Below, one piece after another: positions 36,868 to 45,069 of a stretch of 64,000 bases of DNA (within the stretch, counting starts at the first letter, position 1; each line of letters starts with the position of its first letter). The stretch comes from Dehalogenimonas sp. WBC-2 (GTDB taxonomy: Bacteria > Chloroflexota > Dehalococcoidia > Dehalococcoidales > Dehalococcoidaceae). The translations under genes were made by a program, and so were the position numbers. The notes beneath the pieces were generated by a model, which ran no database searches, was not told where the DNA came from, and worked only from the letters and a program-made list of their open reading frames with translations. Location: the NCBI GenBank assembly GCA_001005265.1, contig CP011392.1, positions 1,175,902 to 1,239,901 of the forward strand. Direction: 5' to 3'.

Positions 36868-37344
36868 TTAGGCCGATCTGTTGCCAAGGTCCGATGTGCA
36901 ATTCGGGCACCGTTGCGCCTTGACCGGGATAGCCGTAGCGCAAAATGGGCAGTCCTTGGTTGTCGGCGTGGCGGTAACGGTCGCTTCCTTGGCTTTCTGG
37001 CGCGCAGCAAGATGGTTGAGTGGGCGCATTATAAAGAAAAAGATCGCCGCCGCCAGTATCAAGAAACTGATAATCGCGTTAATGAACACCCCATAATTGA
37101 TAGTGACGGCGCCCGCAGCCTGTGCCGCAGCAAGTGATTCGTACGGACCTCCAACTGCGCCTTCCTTCAATACGGCAAACAGATTACTAAAATCCACATT
37201 TCCTAATAAAAGCCCGATGGGAGGCATGATTACGTCTTTCACCAGCGAGTTTACAATTGCCCCAAATGCGGCGCCAATGACAATACCTACTGCCAGATCA
37301 ACCACACTACCGCGCATAATAAAAGTTTTAAATTCTTTTAACAT
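36868..37344 (-). CDS. mscL: Large-conductance mechanosensitive channel with C-terminal zinc ribbon
   Basis: MscL opens under membrane tension to release solutes during osmotic downshock. [20 protein letters not shown] and [14 protein letters not shown] are the TM1 gate and family signature; TM2 spans about residues 75-97. After the usual cytoplasmic helix comes an unusual zinc-ribbon tail, [19 protein letters not shown] (CxxC twice). I prefer the second ATG at 37344, with AAGG upstream; the frame opens at 37353. Confidence 0.9.
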   Translation of the reverse strand: MLKEFKTFIMRGSVVDLAVGIVIGAAFGAIVNSLVKDVIMPPIGLLLGNVDFSNLFAVLKEGAVGGPYESLAAAQAAGAVTINYGVFINAIISFLILAAAIFFFIMRPLNHLAARQKAKEATVTATPTTKDCPFCATAIPVKAQRCPNCTSDLGNRSA

Positions 37345-37534
37345 GCCAGCCATCCTTTATACTGTTATGGGTACTATCCTATACCCGTTTTTAACCTATC
37401 GCAATTGAAGTTGACTTGATCAATCTAGCCGCTTTCCTGGTTCGGCTATGAGTTAACATCGGCAGCAAGCAGAAAAGCAAATTCGTTTTTACGAAATTCT
37501 ACATGGGATCAAGCTAACACTGTTCACTATAAAA

Positions 37535-37562
37535 AAGGGCCCGGTATGAATACCAGGCCCTT
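37535..37562 (-). terminator. Terminator of the SDR gene
   Basis: A 12-bp stem (37535-37546 with 37551-37562, one G-T pair on the minus strand) with a T-rich tail (TTTTTTATAG). Confidence 0.8.
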
Positions 37563-37587
37563 AAAATCACTCCTGAGGAGTAAAGAC

Positions 37588-38382
37588 TTATCCTACCAGA
37601 TAACCGCCGTCAGCTACGATGATTGTTCCGGTGATGTAATCAGCTGCTTCAGAGGCCAGGAACAACGCTACCCGGGCAATATCATCAGGTTCGCCCTGTC
37701 GCCCCAGTGGGATGGTGGCTAAAAAGGCTTGGGTCAGAGCTTCTATTTGTTCCTGACTCATACCGTTAAGACCGCCGGATGCACCTGGGGTTTTTACAGC
37801 GCCAGGGGCAATAGCGTTAACGTTGATACCATTGGGCGCCAGGTCCTTGGCAATTGCTTTGGTCATCATCACCACGCCGCCTTTGGAAGCGTCATAGGAG
37901 ATGAGGTTGCCGGTGGGATGGAAACCGTCAACCGAGGCGATATTGACGATTTTCCCACCGTGACCTTTGGCAATCATCGCCTTAGCTGCCGCCTGTGAAA
38001 AGAACATGACGCCTTTAAGGTTGATATCCAGAGTTCTATCCCATACCGCTTCAGTCATTTCAGTAGTTGAGGCAAACGGATAGACCCCGGCATTGTTGAC
38101 CAGAATATCCAGATCACCAAAAGCCCCCAAAGCCTCTTGTACTGTTTTCTCGGCGTCGGACACTTTGCTGGTATCCGCCTGAACGGCCCTGGCTTTATAA
38201 CCGGCAACCCGTAGTTCAGCCACGGTGGCTTGCGCCGCTTCCAAATTAATGTCGGAAACAACAACACTGGCACCTGCCTCAGCCAGCCGCATCGCTATGC
38301 CTTTGCCGATTCCCATAGCCGCACCGGTGACAATTGCCACTTTGCCGGATAGATCAAACAGTTGCTTGATTGTCTGAGTCAT
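37588..38382 (-). CDS. Short-chain dehydrogenase/reductase
   Basis: A 264-residue classical SDR: TGAAMGIGKGIA for NAD(P), DINLEAAQ (acidic residue suggests NAD preference), NNAG, and the catalytic Ser-Tyr-Lys in NIASVDGFHPTGNLISYDASK. It resembles glucose-1-dehydrogenase or 3-oxoacyl reductase-like enzymes, but stands alone with its own GGAGGAG site and terminator, so the substrate is open. A palindrome GGTACTAGTACC lies 95 bp upstream. Confidence 0.88.
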   Translation of the reverse strand: MTQTIKQLFDLSGKVAIVTGAAMGIGKGIAMRLAEAGASVVVSDINLEAAQATVAELRVAGYKARAVQADTSKVSDAEKTVQEALGAFGDLDILVNNAGVYPFASTTEMTEAVWDRTLDINLKGVMFFSQAAAKAMIAKGHGGKIVNIASVDGFHPTGNLISYDASKGGVVMMTKAIAKDLAPNGINVNAIAPGAVKTPGASGGLNGMSQEQIEALTQAFLATIPLGRQGEPDDIARVALFLASEAADYITGTIIVADGGYLVG

Positions 38383-38476
38383 CTTCGTTTCTCCTCCATT
38401 TTTTGATTAATAATCGACGAGTGTGTGTATTTAGAGCGTTCTTGAAGCTTGTCACCGTTACCAAGGCCTAATACCT

Positions 38477-38488
38477 GGTACTAGTACC
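38477..38488. promoter_or_regulatory. Palindrome upstream of the SDR gene
   Basis: GGTACTAGTACC is a perfect 12-bp palindrome, next to AT-rich TATATTAC. It may be an operator for the SDR gene. Confidence 0.4.
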
Positions 38489-38624
38489 GAGTATATTACC
38501 CTTTTTATGCCATGTCAATATAGATCAGCATCCTCAATCAGTAATTTGTTTAAGATGCAATTCCAGAAACACATTAGATTCTGAAAGTGCGAAAAATAAA
38601 TCCCAAAATAGTTCCAAAACCCCA

Positions 38625-38653
38625 TTGACAATCCAACGCTGGTACTATATCAT
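38625..38653 (+). promoter_or_regulatory. Promoter of ncRNA element copy 1
   Basis: TTGACA (38625-38630), exactly 17 bp, then TATCAT (38648-38653). The same arrangement and the following TGTTCTCTGT are conserved in copy 2. Confidence 0.75.
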
Positions 38654-38659
38654 CTGTTC

Positions 38660-38985
38660 TCTGTATATCTGGTATTTAAGAAGAGTGTATGAATTATTTG
38701 TTTCTTCAAAAAACAACCGGTTGTTTTCACCGGTTTTAATCGTAAAAATGGAGGTTGTTTTGGTTGTTTTAGGGTTTTTTTGATAAAACAATTCGCCTCC
38801 TCAACCACTGCCGCCCTGCGTGCAAAAAAACGCACCTTGAAAACTGAATAATTGAAAACCGCAAATAGCCGAATTGTTGCTTTGAATCAAAACTCTAGCC
38901 CGCAAAAAACGGGTATTTGTGTCAAAACAATTCGCCATTTTCCGTTTGCACTTTGGGAATTGAAATTTTTTTACTATTTTTTTCT
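38660..38985 (+). ncRNA. Structured non-coding element, copy 1
   Basis: This 690-bp gap between the SDR gene and comM has no convincing ORF. It holds a transcribable element that recurs inverted at 46.7-47.2 kb. Structure seen: an 18-bp palindrome AAAACAACCGGTTGTTTT (38710-38727); a stem GGAGGTTGTTTT (38750-38761) with AAAACAA...CCTCC (38785-38800); and a terminal stem GAATTGT-TTTGA (38871-38885) with TCAAAACAATTC (38922-38933), enclosing CCCG/CGGG. CAATTC can instead pair with GAATTG (38957-38962), which is followed by a T run. Its 3' end is approximate and its function unknown. CCTTGAAAACTGAAT resembles an rRNA-leader boxA. Confidence 0.6.
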
Positions 38986-39033
38986 TGTGATTTGGAACTC
39001 ACTGTTCAATGCACATGTACCCCTACATTAAGA

Positions 39034-39062
39034 TTGACACCACACCCCGATGAAGCTAACAT
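39034..39062 (+). promoter_or_regulatory. comM promoter, near-leaderless
   Basis: TTGACA (39034-39039), 17 bp and TAACAT (39057-39062). ATG 39072 begins 9 nt later, so the leader would be about 0-3 nt. Confidence 0.75.
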
Positions 39063-39071
39063 AGTCACACA

Positions 39072-40592
39072 ATGCTAGCCCGTGTTATGACCTGCGCTTT
39101 ACTAGGCCTTGAAGGCACTATCGTCGAGGTAGAGGTTGACATAGCCCCGGGTATGCCCAGTTTCACTGTTGTCGGTCTGCCCGACGCCGCCATTCAGGAA
39201 GCCAGAGAACGGGTTCGGGCTGCGGTTCGCAATTCCGGCTTTTTCTTCCCCATGAAACGCGTTGTTGCCAGTTTGGCCCCGGCTGATTTTAAAAAAACCG
39301 GACCTGCCTATGATCTCCCCATCGCGCTGGGCATCATTTTAAGTTCCGGACAGCTTAGCGCCGATGTCACCGGCATCGCTTTCCTGGGAGAACTGTCCCT
39401 TGAGGGTAAGTTACGGCACACCAGCGGTATCCTGCCCATGGTAGCCCTGGCTTATCACAACGGCTATCGCCGGGTCACCGTCCCCGCCGAGGATGCCGCA
39501 GAGGCATCCCTGGTTGACGGTATTGAAGTCATACCTATTAAGAATTTGGCAGAACTGGTCTCTTATCTTTCCGGAGCTATTGAATTGCCGCCGCTCCCAC
39601 AACGTCCGACCGAGGATAATCATGATCCTATAGTTGATAGCGTCGATATGTCCTACATTAAGGGTCAGGAACATGTTAAACGGGCTTTGGAGGTAGCGGC
39701 CGCCGGAACCCACAATGTGGTAATGTCCGGCCCGCCGGGATCAGGCAAGACCATGCTGGCCCGGGCGCTGACCACTATTCTGCCGCCGCTCAGCAACGAT
39801 GAAGCCATTGAGGTGACCAAAATCTACAGTGTTTCTGGTTGCTTGCCGCCTGGCATAGCTCTGATTAAGCAACGACCGTTCAGGTCTCCCCACTACACCA
39901 CCTCCGCCGCGGGGCTGGTTGGCGGTGGGCACTGGCCCCGGCCGGGAGAGATTACGTTGTCCCACCGTGGGGTACTCTTTCTGGATGAGCTGCCGGAGTT
40001 CGGTCACAACATGTTGGAAGTATTGCGCCAGCCTTTGGAAGACCGGGTGGTTACTATCAGCCGTTCCCAGGGGTCAGTGACTTTCCCCGCCAATTTTATG
40101 ATGGTCGGAGCCATGAACCCCTGTCCATGCGGCTATTATGGAGATCAACTGAAAGAGTGCCGCTGTGCCCCGGCTCAGATCGTCAGGTACCAAAACCGGT
40201 TATCCGGACCATTCCTGGACCGCGTGGACATATTTATTGAGGTACCGCGCGTGGACTACGACAAATTATCCGGCAATCACCAAGGTGAATCCTCCGCGAC
40301 AATATCAGAACGGGTAGGCCAGGCAAGAAAGCGACAAACAGCCCGGTTCAAAGGTAGCCGGTTGGTGTCCAATAATGATATGACCGCCGCAGAAATAAAA
40401 AAACATTGCCAGTTGGATACCCCGGCTGAAAGCCTGCTCAGAACCGCCATGCGGCAGCTATCACTATCCGCTCGCGCTTTTCACCGCACGCTCAAATTAG
40501 CCAGAACTATTTCAGATCTGGATGAAAGCGACCTTATTAAAGCCCATCACATGGCGGAAGCATTGCAGTATCGACCACGCCTGGTCTCTTAG
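39072..40592 (+). CDS. comM: YifB/ComM family Mg-chelatase-like AAA+ ATPase
   Basis: A 506-residue protein with an N-terminal ChlI domain (LEGTIVEVEVDIAPGMPSFT), a central AAA+ module with Walker A SGPPGSGKTMLAR and Walker B LFLDELPEF, and a C-terminal Mg-chelatase domain. The cysteines in NPCPCGYYG...CRC form a small metal site. ComM is a helicase that promotes branch migration when transformed DNA is integrated. There is no ribosome site; see the promoter entry. No other competence gene is nearby. Confidence 0.93.
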   Translation: MLARVMTCALLGLEGTIVEVEVDIAPGMPSFTVVGLPDAAIQEARERVRAAVRNSGFFFPMKRVVASLAPADFKKTGPAYDLPIALGIILSSGQLSADVTGIAFLGELSLEGKLRHTSGILPMVALAYHNGYRRVTVPAEDAAEASLVDGIEVIPIKNLAELVSYLSGAIELPPLPQRPTEDNHDPIVDSVDMSYIKGQEHVKRALEVAAAGTHNVVMSGPPGSGKTMLARALTTILPPLSNDEAIEVTKIYSVSGCLPPGIALIKQRPFRSPHYTTSAAGLVGGGHWPRPGEITLSHRGVLFLDELPEFGHNMLEVLRQPLEDRVVTISRSQGSVTFPANFMMVGAMNPCPCGYYGDQLKECRCAPAQIVRYQNRLSGPFLDRVDIFIEVPRVDYDKLSGNHQGESSATISERVGQARKRQTARFKGSRLVSNNDMTAAEIKKHCQLDTPAESLLRTAMRQLSLSARAFHRTLKLARTISDLDESDLIKAHHMAEALQYRPRLVS

Positions 40593-40652
40593 TTTATTTT
40601 TTTGGGATAATATTAAATAATAGCAGGTAAAAGGTAGCTAACAGATAACCCC

Positions 40653-41318
40653 ATGACTGAAACACCGGGAAAAACAGAATCCCAGCACTGGCTGGTTAGG
40701 AACATCCGCCGTAATTTTATTACTGGATTACTGGTAACTGTGCCCGCAGCCCTGGTTATTATTGCTTTACTCTGGTTTTTTACCACCATAGATAGTATCC
40801 TGCAACCCATTATCAGTCTGTTTTCCGGTGAGCCGATTACCGGTTTAGGCTTTGTAATAACAATTATCCTGATCTACATGGCCGGCATCCTGGCCTCTAA
40901 CATCGTGGGCAAACGTCTTATCCAATTCGCCGAAGCTATCGTTGGCCGGTTGCCGGTTCTGCGCCAGATTTATAACGCTGCCAAGCAGGCGATGAGCAGT
41001 CTTTCCGGCGCTGGCCGGACCAAGGCGGCTTTTCGCGAAGTGGTATTGATTGAGTTCCCACGGAAAGGCATCCAGGCAATTGCTTTTATCACCAACGAAA
41101 TACAGGATGCTGACGGACAAAAACTCATTGCTATTTACGTACCTACTGCGCCAGTGCCAACCTCAGGTTATTTTGCACTGGTCAAAGAAGAGGAGATAAT
41201 CCGTACTCATATCTCAGTTGATACGGCGATGAAAATGGTTATTTCCAGCGGTATCGCTTCACCGTCTGAGATCAATGTAAGTATGCACAGCAAGGAACTA
41301 AGAGATAACAAATCCTAA
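40653..41318 (+). CDS. DUF502 membrane protein
   Basis: A 221-residue DUF502 protein with two membrane segments (about residues 22-46 and 62-85) and a soluble C-terminal domain holding the family stretch VPTAPVPTSGYFALV. Function is unknown. Its end overlaps the convergent small membrane protein by 21 nt. Upstream is AT-rich, but I see no clear ribosome site closer than AAAGG. Confidence 0.88.
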   Translation: MTETPGKTESQHWLVRNIRRNFITGLLVTVPAALVIIALLWFFTTIDSILQPIISLFSGEPITGLGFVITIILIYMAGILASNIVGKRLIQFAEAIVGRLPVLRQIYNAAKQAMSSLSGAGRTKAAFREVVLIEFPRKGIQAIAFITNEIQDADGQKLIAIYVPTAPVPTSGYFALVKEEEIIRTHISVDTAMKMVISSGIASPSEINVSMHSKELRDNKS

Positions 41319-41543
41319 TATAATGATTACAAGACCTACAGCCAACGCAATCCAGCCGCCAGTCCTCAATGAGCCAGGTTCCGGACGTCGAGGATTATGG
41401 GTTACAAACTCGCGCAGGTCTCTTTTTTCTGCCAACGAGTTATAATAACCCAGTTCCTCCCGATAACCTATCCATAGCAGTATCAGCCCGACAACAATAA
41501 AAAAGGAACCCAGAGCAAGAATAACTACGCTCTCATCGGACAC
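41298..41543 (-). CDS. Small two-helix membrane protein of unknown function
   Basis: About 81 residues with a hydrophobic helix at each end (VVILALGSFFIVVGLILLWIG and WIALAVGLVIIILGFVIS) around a charged loop. I start it at GTG 41543 because GGGAGGAG sits 6 nt upstream; an ATG at 41561 is in frame, but its own ribosome site is poor. No family is recognised. Confidence 0.68.
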   Translation of the reverse strand: MSDESVVILALGSFFIVVGLILLWIGYREELGYYNSLAEKRDLREFVTHNPRRPEPGSLRTGGWIALAVGLVIIILGFVIS

Positions 41544-41664
41544 TCGCTCTCCTCCCTTCATATATTGCTTTCATAATGCTCCTAAGGGAATTATAGTTAG
41601 TTACCGGTTGGTTATCAAGAAGGGGAAACCACAAAGGCCTGCTATGGCTTGTGCTTAAATAGAA

Positions 41665-41704
41665 AGAAGCAAGCAACCAGTTAAGCGACTGGTTGCTTGC
41701 TTCT
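41665..41704. terminator. Terminator after rplL
   Basis: A perfect 17-bp stem (41665-41681 with 41688-41704) with a 6-nt loop at the end of the ribosomal operon. The minus-strand tail is only moderately T-rich. Confidence 0.75.
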
Positions 41705-41725
41705 AATTTCGCTTTGAATTCCTAA

Positions 41726-42103
41726 TTACTTAACTTCGACTGTAGCACCGACAGCTTCAAGCTTTTCTTTGGCGCTGGCAGCTTCTTCTTTGGTGACAGC
41801 TTCCTTAATTGCTTTGGGTGCCGCTTCAACCAGATCTTTTGATTCCTTAAGACCGAGGCTCGTTAGTTCACGCACGACGCGGATAACGTTGATCTTGTTA
41901 GCACCGATTTCTTTCAGGATAACATTGAATTCAGTTTGCTCTTCAACCGGAGCTGCAGCTTCGGCCGCACCACCGCCTGCGGGAGCCATTGCCATGGGGA
42001 CTGCTGCGCTGACGCCGAACTCTTCTTCAAGAGCTTTGACCAATTCGGAAAGTTCCATTACATTCAGCGCCTTGATTGATGTGATGATGTCTTTAACAGC
42101 CAT
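41726..42103 (-). CDS. rplL: 50S ribosomal protein L7/L12
   Basis: A 125-residue stalk protein: N-terminal dimerisation helices, an alanine/proline hinge, and the C-terminal factor-binding domain ([24 protein letters not shown]). I start it at ATG 42103 (MAVKDIITS), with GGAGG upstream; the frame is open 21 codons further, without a ribosome site. It follows rplJ by 28 nt. Confidence 0.97.
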   Translation of the reverse strand: MAVKDIITSIKALNVMELSELVKALEEEFGVSAAVPMAMAPAGGGAAEAAAPVEEQTEFNVILKEIGANKINVIRVVRELTSLGLKESKDLVEAAPKAIKEAVTKEEAASAKEKLEAVGATVEVK

Positions 42104-42131
42104 TTTTAATCCTCCACTTTTATATAGCGTT

Positions 42132-42674
42132 TTATTTTGTTGCTTCGAGTTGATTGAGGCGTCCATGCAGTACTGTTACCAAGCCCTGAATCGGGGCGTT
42201 CAACGTTCCGACCAGCCTGTAAACGGGAGCTTGTATGCCACCCAATACCTTGGCGATTAAAACTTTCTTGGGTGGCAATTTTGATAGTATTGTTACTTCT
42301 TCAGAGCTTAAAGGCCGGTCACCGAGAAAACCACCGACAACGGTCATTATAGATTTTGATGTAACTATATACTCTAAAACCAGCTTGGCCGGAGCCGCTA
42401 CATCGTCACCATAACCATAAGCCATGGCGATAGGACCGTCAAAAACCGATGCCAGTTTATTCTTGCCGACTCCATTGGCCGCACTCTTAACCAGCGTATT
42501 TTTAACGACTTTGTAGCCAACCTTAGATTGCCGTAGCTTACCCCGCAATTTAGTCAATTCAGACGTCTTGACCCCGCGGTAATCTGTGATAATAGCTACA
42601 CTGGCATCAGAAATAATTTTTTCAAGCTCATCAATTGTCTGCTGTTTCTTAAGTCTTACTTTGGCATTGGGCAT
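42132..42674 (-). CDS. rplJ: 50S ribosomal protein L10
   Basis: A 180-residue L10, the base of the L7/L12 stalk ([21 protein letters not shown]-terminal helices for L12). A GGGAGG ribosome site lies upstream. Expression should be controlled by the L10 leader in the 5' region. Confidence 0.96.
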   Translation of the reverse strand: MPNAKVRLKKQQTIDELEKIISDASVAIITDYRGVKTSELTKLRGKLRQSKVGYKVVKNTLVKSAANGVGKNKLASVFDGPIAMAYGYGDDVAAPAKLVLEYIVTSKSIMTVVGGFLGDRPLSSEEVTILSKLPPKKVLIAKVLGGIQAPVYRLVGTLNAPIQGLVTVLHGRLNQLEATK

Positions 42675-42690
42675 ACTCTATACCTCCCAG

Positions 42691-42880
42691 TTAATAATAA
42701 AAAAGTCCCTGCACGCAAGGACTCACAAAAGGATATTCAAATACCCTAATCGGTTCCTCGGCAGGCATTGCATTAAGTCCCATAACAGGGACACCGGCTG
42801 TCTTCGGATTTTCTTTTGTTAATTTAGCTATCTTAACACGACCGGCTGTTTTTAACAAACTCAGCGCATCAATGCTCACC
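42691..42880 (-). ncRNA. L10 leader (ribosomal autoregulatory RNA)
   Basis: The 224-nt gap between rplA and rplJ contains the L10-leader hallmarks on the minus strand: GAAGACAGCCGGTG, then GCCTGCCGAGGA forming the kink-turn region. A terminator hairpin AGTCCTTGCG...GGGACT (42704-42723) with a T6 run follows. L10 or the L10-L12 complex binds this RNA to attenuate rplJL. Boundaries are approximate. Confidence 0.85.
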
Positions 42881-42898
42881 AGATAAGAATTATTGTGC

Positions 42899-43612
42899 TC
42901 AAACCCCAGCCAAAGCCATAACCGACCTCATGTCCAGTTTGATACCCGGCCCCATGGTGGTTGTAAGATAAGCGCTCTTAATATACTGCCCTTTGGCACC
43001 AGACGGCTTGGCACGCACTATGGCATCAACCAGAGAAGTCATATTGCCCATTATCTTCTCATCATCAAAACTAGCCTTCCCAAGAATGACATGGATAATG
43101 GCAGTGCGATCAAGCTTGAATTCAACACGGCCCATGCGGGCTTCTTTGATAGTCTGTGGTAAGTCAGATGATGATGCGACCGTTCCGGCCTTAGGGTTAG
43201 GCATCAGGCCTTTGCGACCCAACATCTTACCCAGTTTGCCTACCTTGCCCATCATCTCGGGGGTTGAGATGGCAACATCAAATTCCAACCAGCCTTCGTT
43301 GATTTTGGTGATCAAATCATCGGCACCCACAAAATCAGCTCCGGCATCACGGGCAATTTTTTCAGCGTCACCTTGCGCAAATACCAGCACCCGAACCTGT
43401 TTACCCAAACCATGAGGCATCAACGCTACGCCGCGAACCACCTGGGCTGAGTTACGAGGGTCAAGCCCCATTTTTAAGTGCATTTCAACGGTCTCATCAA
43501 ATTTGCAGGTTGCCGCTTTCCGGGCCAAGGAAACGGCCTCTGCCGGATTATAGTCTTTTCCTGACTCAACCAATTTTTCTACTGCTTCAAAACGTTTGCC
43601 ATGGTCTGCCAT
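42899..43612 (-). CDS. rplA: 50S ribosomal protein L1
   Basis: A 237-residue L1 (SLARKAATCKFDETVEMHL start region; GRKGLMPNPKAGT; rRNA-binding). It lies 1 nt after rplK, the standard rplKA arrangement. Confidence 0.97.
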   Translation of the reverse strand: MADHGKRFEAVEKLVESGKDYNPAEAVSLARKAATCKFDETVEMHLKMGLDPRNSAQVVRGVALMPHGLGKQVRVLVFAQGDAEKIARDAGADFVGADDLITKINEGWLEFDVAISTPEMMGKVGKLGKMLGRKGLMPNPKAGTVASSSDLPQTIKEARMGRVEFKLDRTAIIHVILGKASFDDEKIMGNMTSLVDAIVRAKPSGAKGQYIKSAYLTTTMGPGIKLDMRSVMALAGV

Positions 43613-43613
43613 A

Positions 43614-44036
43614 TTATTCTACCTTTATCCCCATACTCCGGGCTGAACCTTCAATTATACGTTCGGCGCCGGTAATATCTACAGCATTCAGGTCTTTCAT
43701 TTTTAATTGGGCTATTTCCCTTAACTTTGTCCGAGAAATAGGCATCAATTCGTTATGCCCGGCATTGCCAGCGCCTTTGGGCACGCCTGCCGCTTTTTTG
43801 AGCAAATCAGCAGCCGGCGGTGTCTTTGTGATGAAGGTGAATGAGCGGTCATCATAAATTGTGATTTCGACCGGGACAACGGTTCCTTCCATAGAAGCTG
43901 TCCGCTCATTGTATTCTTTGCAGAAACCCATAATATTAACGCCGTGCTGGCCTAATGCCGGACCAATCGGAGGTGCCGGGTTAGCCTTTCCCGCCGGTAT
44001 TTGCAACTTCACAATTGCCTTAATTTTCTTAGCCAA
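43614..44036 (-). CDS. rplK: 50S ribosomal protein L11
   Basis: A 140-residue L11: [26 protein letters not shown], the proline-rich thiostrepton-site region, then the C-terminal rRNA-binding domain. It lies between nusG and rplA. Confidence 0.97.
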   Translation of the reverse strand: MAKKIKAIVKLQIPAGKANPAPPIGPALGQHGVNIMGFCKEYNERTASMEGTVVPVEITIYDDRSFTFITKTPPAADLLKKAAGVPKGAGNAGHNELMPISRTKLREIAQLKMKDLNAVDITGAERIIEGSARSMGIKVE

Positions 44037-44068
44037 AACCTATCTCCTTGAGGCTCAGGAGAAACTCT

Positions 44069-44608
44069 TTAGAGTTTCTCCACCTGTAAAAAATCCAATT
44101 CAACCGGCGTCTCCCGGCCGAAGAGAGAGAGCAACACCTTGACTTTGCCCTTCTCGGTATTAACTTCATCAACCATACCTATAAAGTCTATGAACGGACC
44201 GTCAATCACTCTTACGCTCTGTCCTTTTTTGAACCCCACCTTGACCCGGGGAGCTTCAGCTTCCATCTGAATAATTATACGGTCTACTTCATGGGCCTTT
44301 AGCGGGGTAGGCTTACCGCCGGTACCTACAAAGCCGGTAACCCCGGGCGTATTGCGGACGATATTCCAGTTACGATCATTCATTAACATTTCAACGATGA
44401 CATAACCCGGCAAAATCTTGCGCCGGACGCTTTTGCGCTGACCATTTTTGACTTCAACTTCTTCTTCCGTGGGCACTTCCACGCGGGCTATCTCTTCACC
44501 CAGGTCAAGCGTTTGTATGCGTTCGCCCAGGTTCTTTTTTACCCGTTCCTCATGACCAGAATAGGTATGAACCACATACCATTTTTTATCAATGCCAGTT
44601 TCTGTCAA
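44069..44608 (-). CDS. nusG: Transcription termination/antitermination factor NusG
   Basis: A 179-residue NusG with an N-terminal NGN domain (WYVVHTYSGHEERVKKNL) and a C-terminal KOW domain (GQSVRVIDGPFIDFIGMVDEV). It binds RNA polymerase and links it to Rho or the ribosome. It follows secE in the standard order. Confidence 0.96.
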   Translation of the reverse strand: MTETGIDKKWYVVHTYSGHEERVKKNLGERIQTLDLGEEIARVEVPTEEEVEVKNGQRKSVRRKILPGYVIVEMLMNDRNWNIVRNTPGVTGFVGTGGKPTPLKAHEVDRIIIQMEAEAPRVKVGFKKGQSVRVIDGPFIDFIGMVDEVNTEKGKVKVLLSLFGRETPVELDFLQVEKL

Positions 44609-44653
44609 CTCAAACGCCCTTCAGGCTGCAATTTATCAGATCGTTCCAAAGTT

Positions 44654-44887
44654 TTATTTCAAAAGAAACTTGTCCACCAAAAAAGACAAGCCATAATCCA
44701 GAGCACCCAAGACCAACCCAACACTGAAAGCGACCACAAGCACCATCACGGTTAATTTTTGAATTTCTCCGCGAGTCGGCCAAGTGACCTTCTTCAATTC
44801 AGCAATGATATCACCGAAGAAACTGGGCTTGGCGGCAACCGCCGACCTGACGGCCGGTGGTTTATTCTGTGATTTTTGCATGCTCAC
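44654..44887 (-). CDS. secE: Preprotein translocase subunit SecE
   Basis: A 77-residue single-span SecE: FFGDIIAELKKVTWPTRGE amphipathic helix, then one membrane helix (LTVMVLVVAFSVGLVLGAL). It is part of the SecYEG channel. Confidence 0.95.
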   Translation of the reverse strand: MSMQKSQNKPPAVRSAVAAKPSFFGDIIAELKKVTWPTRGEIQKLTVMVLVVAFSVGLVLGALDYGLSFLVDKFLLK

Positions 44888-44903
44888 TTACGCCCCCGCT
44901 CCA

Positions 44904-45068
44904 CTATTTGGTTTCCCTGAACAAATGGTGGGTCCGGCAACGGGGACAATATTTCTTTATCTCCAGACGCCGGGCGTCATTGCGCTTGTTTTTGGATGAC
45001 GTATAAACCCTCTCACTGCACTGAGTGCAGGCAAAGGTGATGATGATCCGATTTTCCGTCTTAGCCAT
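44904..45068 (-). CDS. rpmG: 50S ribosomal protein L33
   Basis: A short 54-residue reading frame, [20 protein letters not shown] onward, with CTQC and CPRC zinc pairs and the C-terminal HHLFRETK. It occupies the whole gap between tuf and secE, as in many bacteria. Its stop precedes the secE start by 16 nt. Confidence 0.95.
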   Translation of the reverse strand: MAKTENRIIITFACTQCSERVYTSSKNKRNDARRLEIKKYCPRCRTHHLFRETK

Positions 45069-45069
45069 A

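Noticed and set aside
38700-38790. Repeated GGTTGTTTT units as iterons or a CRISPR-like array
   Set aside because: Spacing is irregular, the units form hairpins with each other, and there are no spacers, cas genes or replication genes nearby.
38650-38835. 61-codon minus-strand frame inside ncRNA copy 1
   Set aside because: Low-complexity protein antisense to the element, not preserved in copy 2, with no ribosome site.
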